From UBA1431 sp002329665 (GTDB lineage: Bacteria; Bacillota; Clostridia; Christensenellales; UBA1431), in assembly GCA_040772545.1 (NCBI GenBank), contig JAXGXY010000007.1, positions 1 to 64,000 on the forward strand: DNA of 64,000 nucleotides, written 5' to 3'. Position 1 is the stretch's first letter. Every line of letters starts with the position of its first letter. Positions 16,199 to 25,090 of the stretch are shown here, in pieces. The notes beneath the pieces are model-generated. The model saw nothing but the letters and a program-made list of their open reading frames with translations, ran no database searches and was not told the DNA's origin. Made by a program: the position numbers and the translations under genes.

Positions 16199-16227
16199 GT
16201 TCTCTAATCTTTAATTTTTAAATGCAA

Positions 16228-16510
16228 TGATTAGAACGCGCGCGGTTTTAAGGCCCAGAGAGGGGATGTGCGGTGCGAATTCCCTGTGAAAAACTGCGTC
16301 TGGCGCTATCCTCTAGGAGCAACAGGCCCAAAGGCAACGAGTAGGCCGAGTCGGAGAACCCTCCGTTACCAAAGGCGCGGCATCGGGAGCGCGTTCGTCC
16401 CCGTGCCGGTCAGAGTGCATGTGCTTTTTTAAGCATATGAAATTGAGTGGTACCGCGAAGTGAGCCTTCGTCTCAATATCCCTTAAGGAGACAAAGGCTT
16501 TTTTGTTTAT
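16228..16510 (+). promoter_or_regulatory. T-box leader (tRNA-sensing), probably isoleucine
   Basis: The hallmark T-box sequence gtggtaccgcg lies at 16447-16457, followed by a terminator at 16463-16506 whose 5' arm competes with the antiterminator. Upstream, agag near 16257 and ctct at 16311-16314 can form the base of Stem I, with ATC (16308-16310) in the specifier position, which would read tRNA-Ile. That fits an isoleucine operon. The specifier call rests on manual folding, and a frame-shifted CTC (Leu) overlaps it. Uncharged tRNA would let transcription read into ilvB. Confidence 0.88.
16463..16506 (+). terminator. T-box-controlled intrinsic terminator
   Basis: Stem agccttcgtctc (16463-16474) pairs with gagacaaaggct (16488-16499), followed by a T-run. 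It is the OFF structure of the T-box. Confidence 0.9.
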
Positions 16511-16543
16511 CCCGCGCCAGTCTTCAATCAAGGGGAGATAGCG

Positions 16544-16622
16544 CACCGGCGGCATGGGCACGAGCGGCCTCGGCCCCGGCGGCCGGCCACGGCAAACCCA
16601 TCACCGATTCTGTGTTAATATG
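16544..16622 (+). pseudogene. Remnant of a second ilvB copy
   Basis: Two pieces line up, in order, with the ilvB gene that follows. Positions 16547-16562 are identical to 17917-17932 (the GGMGT region), and the similarity runs on for about 19 more bases. Positions 16585-16620 match 18328-18363 (the PITDFVL end of IlvB) at 30 of 36 bases by my count. Between them about 375 bp is missing and the reading frame is broken. No ribosome site or start is present. This looks like the 3' end of a lost tandem or older ilvB, left between the T-box and the working gene. Confidence 0.7.
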
Positions 16623-16665
16623 CGACGCAATCATTCTTTATGAACGTTGAAGAGGAGGAGTAACC

Positions 16666-18366
16666 ATGAAACAAACGGGCACTAAGATCATGGTCCAGAG
16701 CCTGTTGGACCACGGCGTGAACATGATGTTCGGCTTTCCGGGGGGGACCATCCTTCCGTTCTACGATGAACTCTCCGGCTACGGCGACCGGATCACGCAC
16801 ATACTGACCAGCCACGAACAGGGCGCGGCGCATGCGGCGGACGGCTACGCCCGCGTGACCGGCCGCGCGGGCGTAGCGGTGGCCACGTCGGGTCCCGGTT
16901 CGACCAACCTCGTGACCGGTATCGCCACGGCATACATGGACTCGGTGCCCCTGGTGGTCATCACGGGCAACGTGCCCTGCACCCTGCTGGGAACCGACGG
17001 GTTCCAGGAAGTCGACACCACCGGAATCACGATGCCGATCACCAAGCATAACATCCTCGTCAAGGACGTGAACAGGCTGAAGGAGTCGATGGACCTGGCC
17101 TTCACCCTCGCGCAGGAAGGCCGTCCCGGCCCGGTCCTCGTCGACGTCCCCAAGGACGTCCAGACAGCCGCCTGCGAGTGCTGCCCCGCCCCGAAAGCGC
17201 CCGCGCCCTCCGGGGACGAAAAAGCGCTGCACCAAGAGCGGGTCGGGAGGTACGAAAGGGAGTTCGGGCCGCAGCTCGACGAGGCCGCCGCGATGATCAA
17301 CCAAGCCAAAAAACCGATGATCCTCATCGGCGGCGGCGTGGTCCGTTCGGGCGCGTCGGGGCAGCTCCTGCGCCTGGCCGAACTGCTCAACGCCCCCGTG
17401 TCCAGCTCGCTGATGGGCCTCGGCGCGTTCCCCGCGTCCCACCCGCTCTACGTCGGGAACGTCGGGATGCACGGCAACGTGGTCTCCAACACTTTAAGCG
17501 GAGACTGCGACCTGTTCATCGCGATCGGCACGCGGTTCAACGACCGCATATTCGGCAGCCTCAAGGACTTTTTGCCGGCGGCGAAGGTCCTGCACATCGA
17601 CATCGACCGGGCGGAGATCAGCAAGAACGTGCTGGCCCACAAAAACCTCGTGGGCGACGCGGGCGTCGTGATGGACGCCCTGACCGGGCGGCTGGAAAAC
17701 GTTGACCGCTCGGCCTGGACCGGGGAAATCGCCGCGCTGAAAAAAGAAAACACGCGCGCGTTCGAAAAGACGGAAGCGCTCGACCCGCCCGTCATGATGC
17801 GCGTTTTGCGCGATAAGATCGGCGACGACGCGACGGTGGTCACCGACGTAGGCCAGCACCAGATGTGGGTCGCGCTGCACGTACCTTTCGAAAAACCGCG
17901 CAAGCTGGTCACCAGCGGCGGCATGGGCACGATGGGCTTCGGCCTCGGCGCCGCGATCGGCGCGCAGGTGGGCCTGCCCGGCAACAAAACGGTGCTGGTC
18001 ACCGGCGACGGGAGCTTCAGGATGAACTGCAACGAACTCGCGACCGTGGCCCACTACAACCTGCCCATCACGATCGTGCTGATGAACAACCGCACGCTGG
18101 GCATGGTGCGCCAGTGGCAGACGCTGTTCTACGACAAGCGCTACTACCAGACCACGCTCGATCGGGGCCCGGACTTCGTCAAGCTGGCCGACGCCTACGG
18201 CGTAGAAGGCCACCGCATCGACACCCTCCCCCAGTTCGAGGCGCAGCTGGAAAAAGCCGTCAACGCAGGCCGTCCCGTGCTGCTCGACTGCCGCATCGAC
18301 ATCGACGCGAAGGTCAGCCCGATGGTCGGGCCCGGCAGACCCATCACTGATTTTGTGTTAAAATAG
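16666..18366 (+). CDS. ilvB: Acetolactate synthase (acetohydroxyacid synthase) large subunit
   Basis: 566 aa, a TPP- and FAD-dependent enzyme. It joins two pyruvates, or pyruvate and 2-oxobutyrate, in the first common step of valine/leucine/isoleucine synthesis. The three domains are in order: the PYR domain with the TPP-activating Glu51 (TSHEQGAAHAADGYAR), the central FAD/ADP-binding domain, and the C-terminal PP domain with the TPP/metal motif GDGSFRMNCNELATV and MNNRTLGMVRQWQ. A perfect aggaggag precedes the ATG. The small subunit gene follows 34 bp later. It is the first intact gene after the T-box leader. Confidence 0.97.
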   Translation: MKQTGTKIMVQSLLDHGVNMMFGFPGGTILPFYDELSGYGDRITHILTSHEQGAAHAADGYARVTGRAGVAVATSGPGSTNLVTGIATAYMDSVPLVVITGNVPCTLLGTDGFQEVDTTGITMPITKHNILVKDVNRLKESMDLAFTLAQEGRPGPVLVDVPKDVQTAACECCPAPKAPAPSGDEKALHQERVGRYEREFGPQLDEAAAMINQAKKPMILIGGGVVRSGASGQLLRLAELLNAPVSSSLMGLGAFPASHPLYVGNVGMHGNVVSNTLSGDCDLFIAIGTRFNDRIFGSLKDFLPAAKVLHIDIDRAEISKNVLAHKNLVGDAGVVMDALTGRLENVDRSAWTGEIAALKKENTRAFEKTEALDPPVMMRVLRDKIGDDATVVTDVGQHQMWVALHVPFEKPRKLVTSGGMGTMGFGLGAAIGAQVGLPGNKTVLVTGDGSFRMNCNELATVAHYNLPITIVLMNNRTLGMVRQWQTLFYDKRYYQTTLDRGPDFVKLADAYGVEGHRIDTLPQFEAQLEKAVNAGRPVLLDCRIDIDAKVSPMVGPGRPITDFVLK

Positions 18367-18400
18367 GACCGGTCCACGCACTTGAGCAAGGAGGTATACC

Positions 18401-18910
18401 ATGGATAAGCATACGATTTCGGTACTCGTCGACAACCAGTCGGGCGTTCTCGTTCGCGTGGCGAGCCTGTTCAGCCGGCGCGGCTTCAACATAGAAAGCC
18501 TGGCCGTCGGCGCCACCCACGACAAGGAGATTTCCCGCATCACCGTCCTCACCTACTGCGACCAGCGCGAACTCGACCAGATCGCGTCCCAACTCTCCAA
18601 GCTTGTCTGTGTCCGCGCCGTACAGGTGCTGCCCCCCGACAAGTCCATATCGAGAGAGCTGCTGCTGATAAAGGTGAAGACCGGCAGCGAGCGGCGCACG
18701 GAAGTAATGCTCATCGCGACGGCGTTCCGCGCCCACATCCTGGACGTCGCGCGCGAGACGATGACCCTCGAGCTTACCGGCGAGTCCTCGAAGATATCCG
18801 CGCTCATCGCCCTCATGGCCGATTTCGGTATCCTCGAGACCATGCGTACCGGGATCGTCGCCCTCGAACGCGACGCCGGCACGATCTACCACACATTACG
18901 GGAGGAATGA
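18401..18910 (+). CDS. ilvN: Acetolactate synthase small (regulatory) subunit
   Basis: 169 aa. An N-terminal ACT domain (ISVLVDNQSGVLVRVASLFS, GFNIESLAVG) binds the feedback inhibitor valine in the family; the C-terminal half (LLLIKVKTGSERRTEVMLIA) is the usual IlvN/IlvH C-domain that activates the large subunit. The length is standard. It has an aaggaggt site and lies between ilvB and ilvC; its stop overlaps the first codons of the ilvC frame. Also known as ilvH in some species. Confidence 0.96.
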   Translation: MDKHTISVLVDNQSGVLVRVASLFSRRGFNIESLAVGATHDKEISRITVLTYCDQRELDQIASQLSKLVCVRAVQVLPPDKSISRELLLIKVKTGSERRTEVMLIATAFRAHILDVARETMTLELTGESSKISALIALMADFGILETMRTGIVALERDAGTIYHTLREE

Positions 18911-18915
18911 TTAAA

Positions 18916-19917
18916 ATGGCAAAGATGTACTACGAAAAAGACTGCTCCCTCGATTATCTCAGGAATAAAACCGTGGCCGTGATCGGCTACGGCAGCCAGG
19001 GTCACGCCCACGCGCTCAACCTCAAAGACAGCGGAGTAAACGTCGTGGTCGGCCTGTACGAGGGCAGCAAGTCCTGGCCCAGGGCCGAGGCGGCGGGGCT
19101 GAAGGTCGCCACCGCGGCGGACGCGGTCGCCGAGGCGGACGCCACGATGATCCTCATCAACGACGAGAAACAGGCGCGCCTCTACAGGGAAAGCGTCGCG
19201 CCCAACCTCAGGCCGGGCAGCGCGCTCGCCTTCGCGCACGGCTTCAACATCCATTTCGGGCAGATCGTGCCGCCCGACGACATCGACGTGTTCATGGTGG
19301 CACCCAAGGGCCCCGGGCACACGGTGCGCAGCCAGTACCAGGAAGGCTTCGGCGTCCCCTGCCTGGTCGCCGTCCACCAGGACGCGAGCGGGAAGGCCCT
19401 CGACATCGCGCTTGCCTACGCCCTCGGCATCGGCGGCGCGCGCGCCGGCATCCTCGAGACCACGTTCCAGGAAGAGACGGAGACGGACCTGTTCGGCGAG
19501 CAGTGCGTGCTGTGCGGCGGCGTCTGCGCGCTGATGAAGGCGGGATTCGAGACCCTGGTCGAGGCGGGCTACCAGCCCGAAAGCGCCTATTTCGAGTGCG
19601 TGCACGAAATGAAGCTCATCATAGACCTGGTCAACAAGGGCGGCCTCTCCTTCATGCGGCATTCCATCAGCGACACAGCCGAGTTCGGCGACTATTCCGT
19701 CGGCGGGCGCATCATCACCGATGAGACGAAGGCCGAGATGAAAAAAGTGCTCAAGGAGATCCAGGAAGGCGATTTCGCGCGGCGCTGGATCCTCGAGAAC
19801 CAGGCGAACCGCCCGTTTTTGAACGCAAAGCGGCGCGAGGAGAAGGAAAGCCTCGTCGAAACCGTCGGCAAGGAACTGCGGGCGATGATGAACCGCCCGG
19901 AAGACCGGAAAGGATGA
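18916..19917 (+). CDS. ilvC: Ketol-acid reductoisomerase
   Basis: 333 aa, class I. It isomerises and reduces acetolactate or acetohydroxybutyrate using NAD(P)H and Mg2+. The Rossmann motif is GYGSQGHAHALNLKDSG, followed by VVVGLYEGSKSW, where the often-seen arginine after VGL is a tyrosine; this loop contacts the cofactor phosphate, so cofactor preference may be relaxed. The catalytic domain shows HGFNIHF, KGPGHTVRSQY, and GILETTFQEETETDLFGEQ with the metal-binding acids. ATG 18916 is 10 nt after ggagg; an ATG at 18907 is too close to it. It sits between ilvN and ilvD in the operon. Confidence 0.96.
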   Translation: MAKMYYEKDCSLDYLRNKTVAVIGYGSQGHAHALNLKDSGVNVVVGLYEGSKSWPRAEAAGLKVATAADAVAEADATMILINDEKQARLYRESVAPNLRPGSALAFAHGFNIHFGQIVPPDDIDVFMVAPKGPGHTVRSQYQEGFGVPCLVAVHQDASGKALDIALAYALGIGGARAGILETTFQEETETDLFGEQCVLCGGVCALMKAGFETLVEAGYQPESAYFECVHEMKLIIDLVNKGGLSFMRHSISDTAEFGDYSVGGRIITDETKAEMKKVLKEIQEGDFARRWILENQANRPFLNAKRREEKESLVETVGKELRAMMNRPEDRKG

Positions 19918-19922
19918 AGATG

Positions 19923-21599
19923 ATGAGCAACAATCCCAAACTGCGCAGCGATTCGGTGAAATCCGGCGTCGAACGCGCGCCGCACCGCTCGCTTTTCCGC
20001 TCGCTCGGTTTGACGCGCGAGGACATGCGAAGGCCGCTCATCGGCATCGCGCACTCGCAGAACGACGTCGTGCCGGGGCATGTCCACATGGACACCATCG
20101 TGTCGGCGGTCCGCGACGGCGTGCTGATGGCGGGCGGCGTCCCGTTCGCGTTCCCCACCATCGCCGTATGCGACGGCATCGCGATGGCGCACGAGGGCAT
20201 GAAGTATTCGCTAGCCACGCGCGAGCTCATCGCCGACTGCGCCGAGTGCATGGCGATGGCCCACGGCTTCGACGCGCTCGTTTTCATCCCCAACTGCGAC
20301 AAGATCGTCCCCGGCATGCTGATGGCCGCCGCGCGGCTCAACCGCCCGTCGATCTTCGTCAGCGGCGGTCCCATGCTCTCCCTCCCCTACCGCGGCAGGA
20401 TGCTGGACCTCAACAGCGTGTTCGAGGCCGTCGGTTCCGTCAAGGCCGGGATGATGGACGAGGAGCAGCTCACCTGCATCGAGGAGAACGCCTGCCCGAC
20501 CTGCGGGAGCTGTTCGGGCATGTTCACCGCTAACTCGATGAACTGCCTGACCGAGGCGCTGGGCATGGGTCTAAACGGAAACGGCACGATCCCGGCGGTA
20601 TACGCCGCGCGCACGCGACTCGCGCGGGACGCGGGCATGCAGGTCATGAAGCTTTTGGAAGCTGACATACGTCCGCTGGACATCATGACGCCCGACGCCT
20701 TCGAAAACGCCCTGGCGGCCGACATGGCCCTGGGCGGCTCCACCAACTCGGTGCTGCACCTGAGTGCCATCGCGCACGAATGCGGCATCACGCTCGACCT
20801 CGACCACATAAACGAAGTGAGCGCGAAGGTGCCGACTCTGTGCCATATCGCCCCGGCGGGCGAACACCACCTGCAGGACCTCGACCTCGCGGGCGGCATC
20901 CCGGCGGTGCTGGCCGAGCTGCTTAAAATAGGCGCGCTCAGGGGAAGCGCCCTGACCGTGACCGGCAAAACCATCGCCGAGAACGTGGCCGGGGCCGAGG
21001 TGCTCGACCGCGAAGTCATCCGCGGCACAGACAACCCCTATTCGCCGCGGGGCGGCATCGCGATCCTCAGAGGCTCGCTCGCGCCCGAGGGCGCCGTCGT
21101 CAAGCAGCACGCCGTAGCGCCCGAGATGCTCAGCCACAAGGGCCCCGCGCGCGTGTTCGACGGCGAGGAGGAAGCCATCGCGGCGATCTACGCGGGCGGG
21201 ATCAAGCCCGGCGACGTGGTCGTCATCCGGTACGAAGGCCCGCGCGGCGGCCCGGGCATGCGGGAGATGCTCTCCCCCACCTCGGCCATCGCGGGCATGG
21301 GCCTCGACAAACAGGTCGCGCTCATCACCGACGGGCGTTTTTCCGGCGCCACGCGCGGCGCGAGCATCGGCCACGTGTCCCCCGAAGCCGCCGTGGGCGG
21401 CCCGATCGCGTTGGTGCAGGAAGGCGACGAAATCAGCATCGACATCCCGAACCACCTGATAGACGTGGAGGTCTCCGAGGCGGAACTCGACAGGCGGAAA
21501 CAGGCCTGGCAGGCGCCGCCGCCCCGGGTGACCAGCGGCTACCTCGTCCGCTACGCGCGGACGGTGAAATCGGCCGGGGACGGCGCCATCGTCGAATAA
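19923..21599 (+). CDS. ilvD: Dihydroxy-acid dehydratase
   Basis: 558 aa. It dehydrates the dihydroxy acids to the 2-oxo acids before transamination to valine and isoleucine, using an iron-sulfur cluster. Cluster cysteines are seen in NCDKIVPGM and in ACPTCGSCSGMFTANSMN. Other signatures are the N-terminal SVKSGVERAPHRSLFRSLG, GGSTNSVLHL, and the C-terminal TDGRFSGATRGASIGHVSPEA. Three in-frame ATGs lie at 19914, 19920 and 19923; the last matches the usual MSNNPKLRSD start and has aagga at a good distance. The gene is coupled to ilvC. Confidence 0.96.
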   Translation: MSNNPKLRSDSVKSGVERAPHRSLFRSLGLTREDMRRPLIGIAHSQNDVVPGHVHMDTIVSAVRDGVLMAGGVPFAFPTIAVCDGIAMAHEGMKYSLATRELIADCAECMAMAHGFDALVFIPNCDKIVPGMLMAAARLNRPSIFVSGGPMLSLPYRGRMLDLNSVFEAVGSVKAGMMDEEQLTCIEENACPTCGSCSGMFTANSMNCLTEALGMGLNGNGTIPAVYAARTRLARDAGMQVMKLLEADIRPLDIMTPDAFENALAADMALGGSTNSVLHLSAIAHECGITLDLDHINEVSAKVPTLCHIAPAGEHHLQDLDLAGGIPAVLAELLKIGALRGSALTVTGKTIAENVAGAEVLDREVIRGTDNPYSPRGGIAILRGSLAPEGAVVKQHAVAPEMLSHKGPARVFDGEEEAIAAIYAGGIKPGDVVVIRYEGPRGGPGMREMLSPTSAIAGMGLDKQVALITDGRFSGATRGASIGHVSPEAAVGGPIALVQEGDEISIDIPNHLIDVEVSEAELDRRKQAWQAPPPRVTSGYLVRYARTVKSAGDGAIVE

Positions 21600-21623
21600 C
21601 AAATCCTGCGGAGGTATCAGTGT

Positions 21624-23216
21624 ATGAAGGCAATATTATACGACGCCACCCTGCGCGAAGGCGCGCAGGGCCCCGGCGCGTCCTTCACCGTGGAGGACAA
21701 ACTCAAGATCGTCGACATGCTCGACGACCTGGGCGTTTCGTATATCGAGGCGGGCAACCCCGGTTCCAACCCCAAGGACGCGGCTTTCTTCAAAAGGATG
21801 GAGGACCATCCGCTCAGTCAGGCGAAGCTGGCCGCCTTCGGCGCAACCTGCCGCGTGGGCGTGGCCCCGGAAGACGACGCCAACATCCAGGCGCTCATGT
21901 CCGCGAACACGCCGGTCGTGACCATATTCGGCAAGTCGTGGGACTTCCACGTGAAGGAGATACTCAAGGCCACGCCGCAGGAGAACCTGGACATCATCGC
22001 CATTACCGTGCGCTATTTCAAGGACCAGGGCAAAGAGGTGGTCTACGACGCCGAGCACTTTTTCGACGGCTACAAACGCAACCCCGAATACGCCCTGAAG
22101 ACGCTGGAAGCCGCGAACGGGGCGGGCGCGGACTGGCTGTGCCTGTGCGAGACCAACGGCGGGTGCTTCCCCCACGAAGTCGAAGCGATAACGAAGGTCG
22201 TCGCCGACCGGTTCCCCGGCGCGCGGCTGGGCATCCACGCGCATAACGACACCGGCATGGCCGAGGCCAACGCGGTCACCGCCGCGCGCTGCGGCGCGCT
22301 GATGGTCCAGGTCACGATCGCGGGCTGGGGCGAGCGCTGCGGGAACACCGACCTGTTCACGCTCCTGCCCAACCTGCAGCTCAAGCTCGGGTTCGACTGC
22401 CTGCCGCCCGAGAAACTCCAGTCGCTGGTATCGTTCGCGCACACGTTCCACGAACTGGCCAACCTCGGCGTGAACCCGCGCGCCCCTTACGTGGGCTTCA
22501 ACGCGTTCGCGCACAAGGCGGGCATGCACATCGACGCCGTCGCCAAGAACCCCACGTCGTTCGAGCACGTCCCTCCCGACGCAATCGGCGCCGAACGCGC
22601 GTTTTTGATCTCGGAAGTCTCAGGGCGCACGGCCGTTTTAAAGAAGATACAGCGCATCGTGCCCGGCGTGAAGAAGGACTCGCCCGACATCAAGCGGATC
22701 GTGCAGGAACTCAAGCAGCTCGAGTACCAGGGCTACCAGTTCGAGGGCGCGGACGCGTCGTTCGAACTGATGGTATTAAGGACGCTGGGCCTGCACCGCC
22801 CATTCTTCACGCTCAAGGGGTTCAAGGTCATCGTCAACGAGCCCGCCGCGGAGGGCGAGGTTGCCTCGGCGATGGTCCACATCCTGGTCGACGGCGTAGA
22901 AGAGATCACGGCGGCCCTCGGCAACGGCCCGGTCAACGCGCTGGACCGCGCGACGCGCAAGGCGCTCGAGCGCTTCTACCCCGGCCTGAGTTCGATGGTG
23001 CTCAGCGATTACCGCGTCCGCGTGCTCGACTCCAAGTTCGCCACGGCGGCGCCGGTGCGCGTGCTCATCGAATCGAGCGACTTGAACCAGACCTGGACGA
23101 CGGTGGGCGTCTCCACCGACATCATCGAAGCCAGCTGGCACGCGCTGGTGGACTCGCTCGAATACAAGCTCTTCAAGGACAACGTGAAGCAAAAGGAACT
23201 CGCCAAGGAGGAATAA
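21624..23216 (+). CDS. cimA: (R)-citramalate synthase
   Basis: 530 aa, an HMGL-type TIM barrel followed by a LeuA allosteric (dimer) domain. It condenses pyruvate with acetyl-CoA to citramalate, which leads to 2-oxobutyrate without threonine deaminase. The TLREGAQGPGASFTVEDKLKI start, the HAHNDTGMAEANAV metal-binding motif and the NPRAPYVGFNAFAHKAGMH region are those of the roughly 530-residue citramalate synthase family, distinct from shorter 2-isopropylmalate synthases. The C-terminal domain (from about residue 400) is complete and should bind isoleucine. It is followed by leuC and leuD, which can act on citramalate. Confidence 0.92.
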   Translation: MKAILYDATLREGAQGPGASFTVEDKLKIVDMLDDLGVSYIEAGNPGSNPKDAAFFKRMEDHPLSQAKLAAFGATCRVGVAPEDDANIQALMSANTPVVTIFGKSWDFHVKEILKATPQENLDIIAITVRYFKDQGKEVVYDAEHFFDGYKRNPEYALKTLEAANGAGADWLCLCETNGGCFPHEVEAITKVVADRFPGARLGIHAHNDTGMAEANAVTAARCGALMVQVTIAGWGERCGNTDLFTLLPNLQLKLGFDCLPPEKLQSLVSFAHTFHELANLGVNPRAPYVGFNAFAHKAGMHIDAVAKNPTSFEHVPPDAIGAERAFLISEVSGRTAVLKKIQRIVPGVKKDSPDIKRIVQELKQLEYQGYQFEGADASFELMVLRTLGLHRPFFTLKGFKVIVNEPAAEGEVASAMVHILVDGVEEITAALGNGPVNALDRATRKALERFYPGLSSMVLSDYRVRVLDSKFATAAPVRVLIESSDLNQTWTTVGVSTDIIEASWHALVDSLEYKLFKDNVKQKELAKEE

Positions 23217-23222
23217 GAAACC

Positions 23223-24509
23223 GTGGGAATGACCATGACCCAGAAGATACTCGCTTCGCACGCCGGCCTTCGGGAGGTGCGGCCGGGCCGGCTCGTCGAG
23301 TGCAAAATAGACCTCGCGCTCGGCAACGACATCACCGCTCCCCTGGCCATCAACGAATTCGAGCGCACGGGAGCGAAAGAAGTGTTCGACCGCGACCGCA
23401 TCGCGCTGGTCCCCGACCACTTCGTGCCCAACAAGGACATCGCCTCGGCCGCGCAGGCCCGGCAGATGCGCGAATTCGCCAGGAAGCACGGCATCACCCA
23501 TTATTACGAGGTCGGCAGGATGGGTGTGGAACACGCGCTGCTGCCCGAGCAGGGGCTCGTCGCCCCGGGGGACCTCATCATCGGCGCGGACAGCCACACC
23601 TGCACCTACGGCGCGCTGGGCGCTTTTTCGACCGGCGTCGGCTCGACGGACCTCGCCTCGGCGATGGCGACCGGCAGGGCCTGGTTCAGGGTGCCGCCCG
23701 CCATCCGTTTCGAACTCACCGGCAGGCCGGGGCCGTACGTGGGCGGCAAGGACGTCATCCTTCACATCATCGGCAAGATAGGCGTGGACGGCGCCAGATA
23801 CGCGTCGATGGAGTTCACCGGCGACGGCGTAGCGAGCCTCACCGTCGAGGACCGGCTCTGCATGGCCAACATGGCCATCGAGGCGGGGGCGAAAAACGGC
23901 ATCTTCCCGGCGGACGCAGTAGCGACCGGGTACGCGCTCCAACGCGCGCGCCGGCCGGGCACGGCGTATGCGGCCGACGAAGACGCCGAGTACATTGAAA
24001 CGCACGTGATAGACCTTTCGAAGGTGGAGCCGACGGTCGCCTTCCCGCACCTGCCCGACAACACGCGGACCGTCCAAGAAGCCGAGGCCATGCGAATACG
24101 GATCGACCAGGCCGTGATCGGCTCGTGCACCAACGGGCGCATCGAGGACATGCGCGCCGCGGCCGGGATACTCAGAGGCCGCAGGGTCCACGAAGACGTG
24201 CGGCTCATCGTCATCCCCGCCACGCAGGAGATATGGCGGCAGTGCGTGCACGAAGGGCTGATGGACGTCTTCGTCGACGCGGGCGCCGCTGTGTCCACCC
24301 CCACCTGCGGCCCCTGCCTGGGCGGGCACATGGGCATACTGGCCGAGGGCGAGCGCGCCGTGGCCACCACCAACCGGAATTTCGTGGGACGGATGGGCCA
24401 CCCGAAGAGCGAAGTGTACCTGGCGTCCCCGGCCGTCGCGGCGGCGTCCGCGGTGGCGGGCATCGTCTGCGGGCCGGAATACCTGTCAAAGGAGGGCGCG
24501 ACCGAATGA
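23223..24509 (+). CDS. leuC: 3-isopropylmalate/(R)-methylmalate dehydratase large subunit
   Basis: 428 aa, the aconitase-superfamily large subunit of the short (LeuC2/HacA-like) type. Motifs are ADSHTCTYGALGAFSTGVGSTD, the cluster cysteine in IGSCTNGRIEDM, and the pair in TPTCGPCLGGHMG that bind the [4Fe-4S] cluster. Together with LeuD it isomerises 2-isopropylmalate or, after CimA, citramalate to 3-methylmalate. GTG 23223 is chosen because aggagg lies 11 nt upstream; two nearby ATGs (23229, 23235) are possible. The stop overlaps the leuD ATG. Confidence 0.94.
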   Translation: MGMTMTQKILASHAGLREVRPGRLVECKIDLALGNDITAPLAINEFERTGAKEVFDRDRIALVPDHFVPNKDIASAAQARQMREFARKHGITHYYEVGRMGVEHALLPEQGLVAPGDLIIGADSHTCTYGALGAFSTGVGSTDLASAMATGRAWFRVPPAIRFELTGRPGPYVGGKDVILHIIGKIGVDGARYASMEFTGDGVASLTVEDRLCMANMAIEAGAKNGIFPADAVATGYALQRARRPGTAYAADEDAEYIETHVIDLSKVEPTVAFPHLPDNTRTVQEAEAMRIRIDQAVIGSCTNGRIEDMRAAAGILRGRRVHEDVRLIVIPATQEIWRQCVHEGLMDVFVDAGAAVSTPTCGPCLGGHMGILAEGERAVATTNRNFVGRMGHPKSEVYLASPAVAAASAVAGIVCGPEYLSKEGATE

Positions 24510-25003
24510 AACTCAGAGGCAAGGCCCACGTCTACGGGGACCACGTGGACACCGACGTCATCATCCCCGCGAGGCATCTCAATACCACCGACCCGTCAGA
24601 GCTCGCCAAACACTGCATGGAAGACATCGACGAAGGCTTCGTCGCAAGGGTGCAAAAGGGCGACTTCATCGTCGCGGGCCGCAACTTCGGCTGCGGGTCC
24701 TCGCGCGAGCACGCCCCGGTGGCGATCAAGGCGAGCGGGGTTTCCTGCGTGGTGGCCGAGAGCTTCGCGCGCATCTTTTTCAGGAACGCGATCAACACCA
24801 GCCTCCCCGTCATCGAATGCAAAGAGGCCGCGCGCGAGGCGCTCCCCGGCCACGACATGGAAGCGGACCTGAAAGCGGGCGTACTAAAAAACCTTACCCT
24901 CGGCAGGACGTACGCCATCGAGCCGCTGCCGCCTTTTATCCAGGAACTCATCGAAGCGGGCGGGCTGGTGAACTACACCCGCGCCCGGCTCGGAAAAAAA
25001 TAA
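24506..25003 (+). CDS. leuD: 3-isopropylmalate/(R)-methylmalate dehydratase small subunit
   Basis: 165 aa, the swivel-domain subunit. The HVDTDVIIPARHLNTTDP start, the substrate-recognition GRNFGCGSSREHAP and the FRNAINTSLPVIEC segment are typical. The ATGA overlap with leuC and a ggagg site show translational coupling. No leuA or leuB follows; the thioredoxin gene starts 87 bp later. A 3-isopropylmalate/3-methylmalate dehydrogenase must therefore lie elsewhere for the citramalate route to run. Confidence 0.95.
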   Translation: MKLRGKAHVYGDHVDTDVIIPARHLNTTDPSELAKHCMEDIDEGFVARVQKGDFIVAGRNFGCGSSREHAPVAIKASGVSCVVAESFARIFFRNAINTSLPVIECKEAAREALPGHDMEADLKAGVLKNLTLGRTYAIEPLPPFIQELIEAGGLVNYTRARLGKK

Positions 25004-25090
25004 AAATTTCCTTAAAAACGTAATATTATCACAGAAACGCTCCTTATCAACGGCTATACTCTAACCATCAAGGATAAGGAGTGTTTTTTT

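Noticed and set aside
18916..19917. IlvC as an NADH-specific variant
   Set aside because: The Tyr in VGLYEGS is suggestive of relaxed cofactor choice, but I recall similar loops in clostridial enzymes, so it is noted in the gene entry and not claimed as a finding.
22776..24401. A 541-residue minus-strand open frame across cimA and leuC
   Set aside because: Antisense to two well-conserved genes, with an unlikely His/Arg-rich composition and no start signal.
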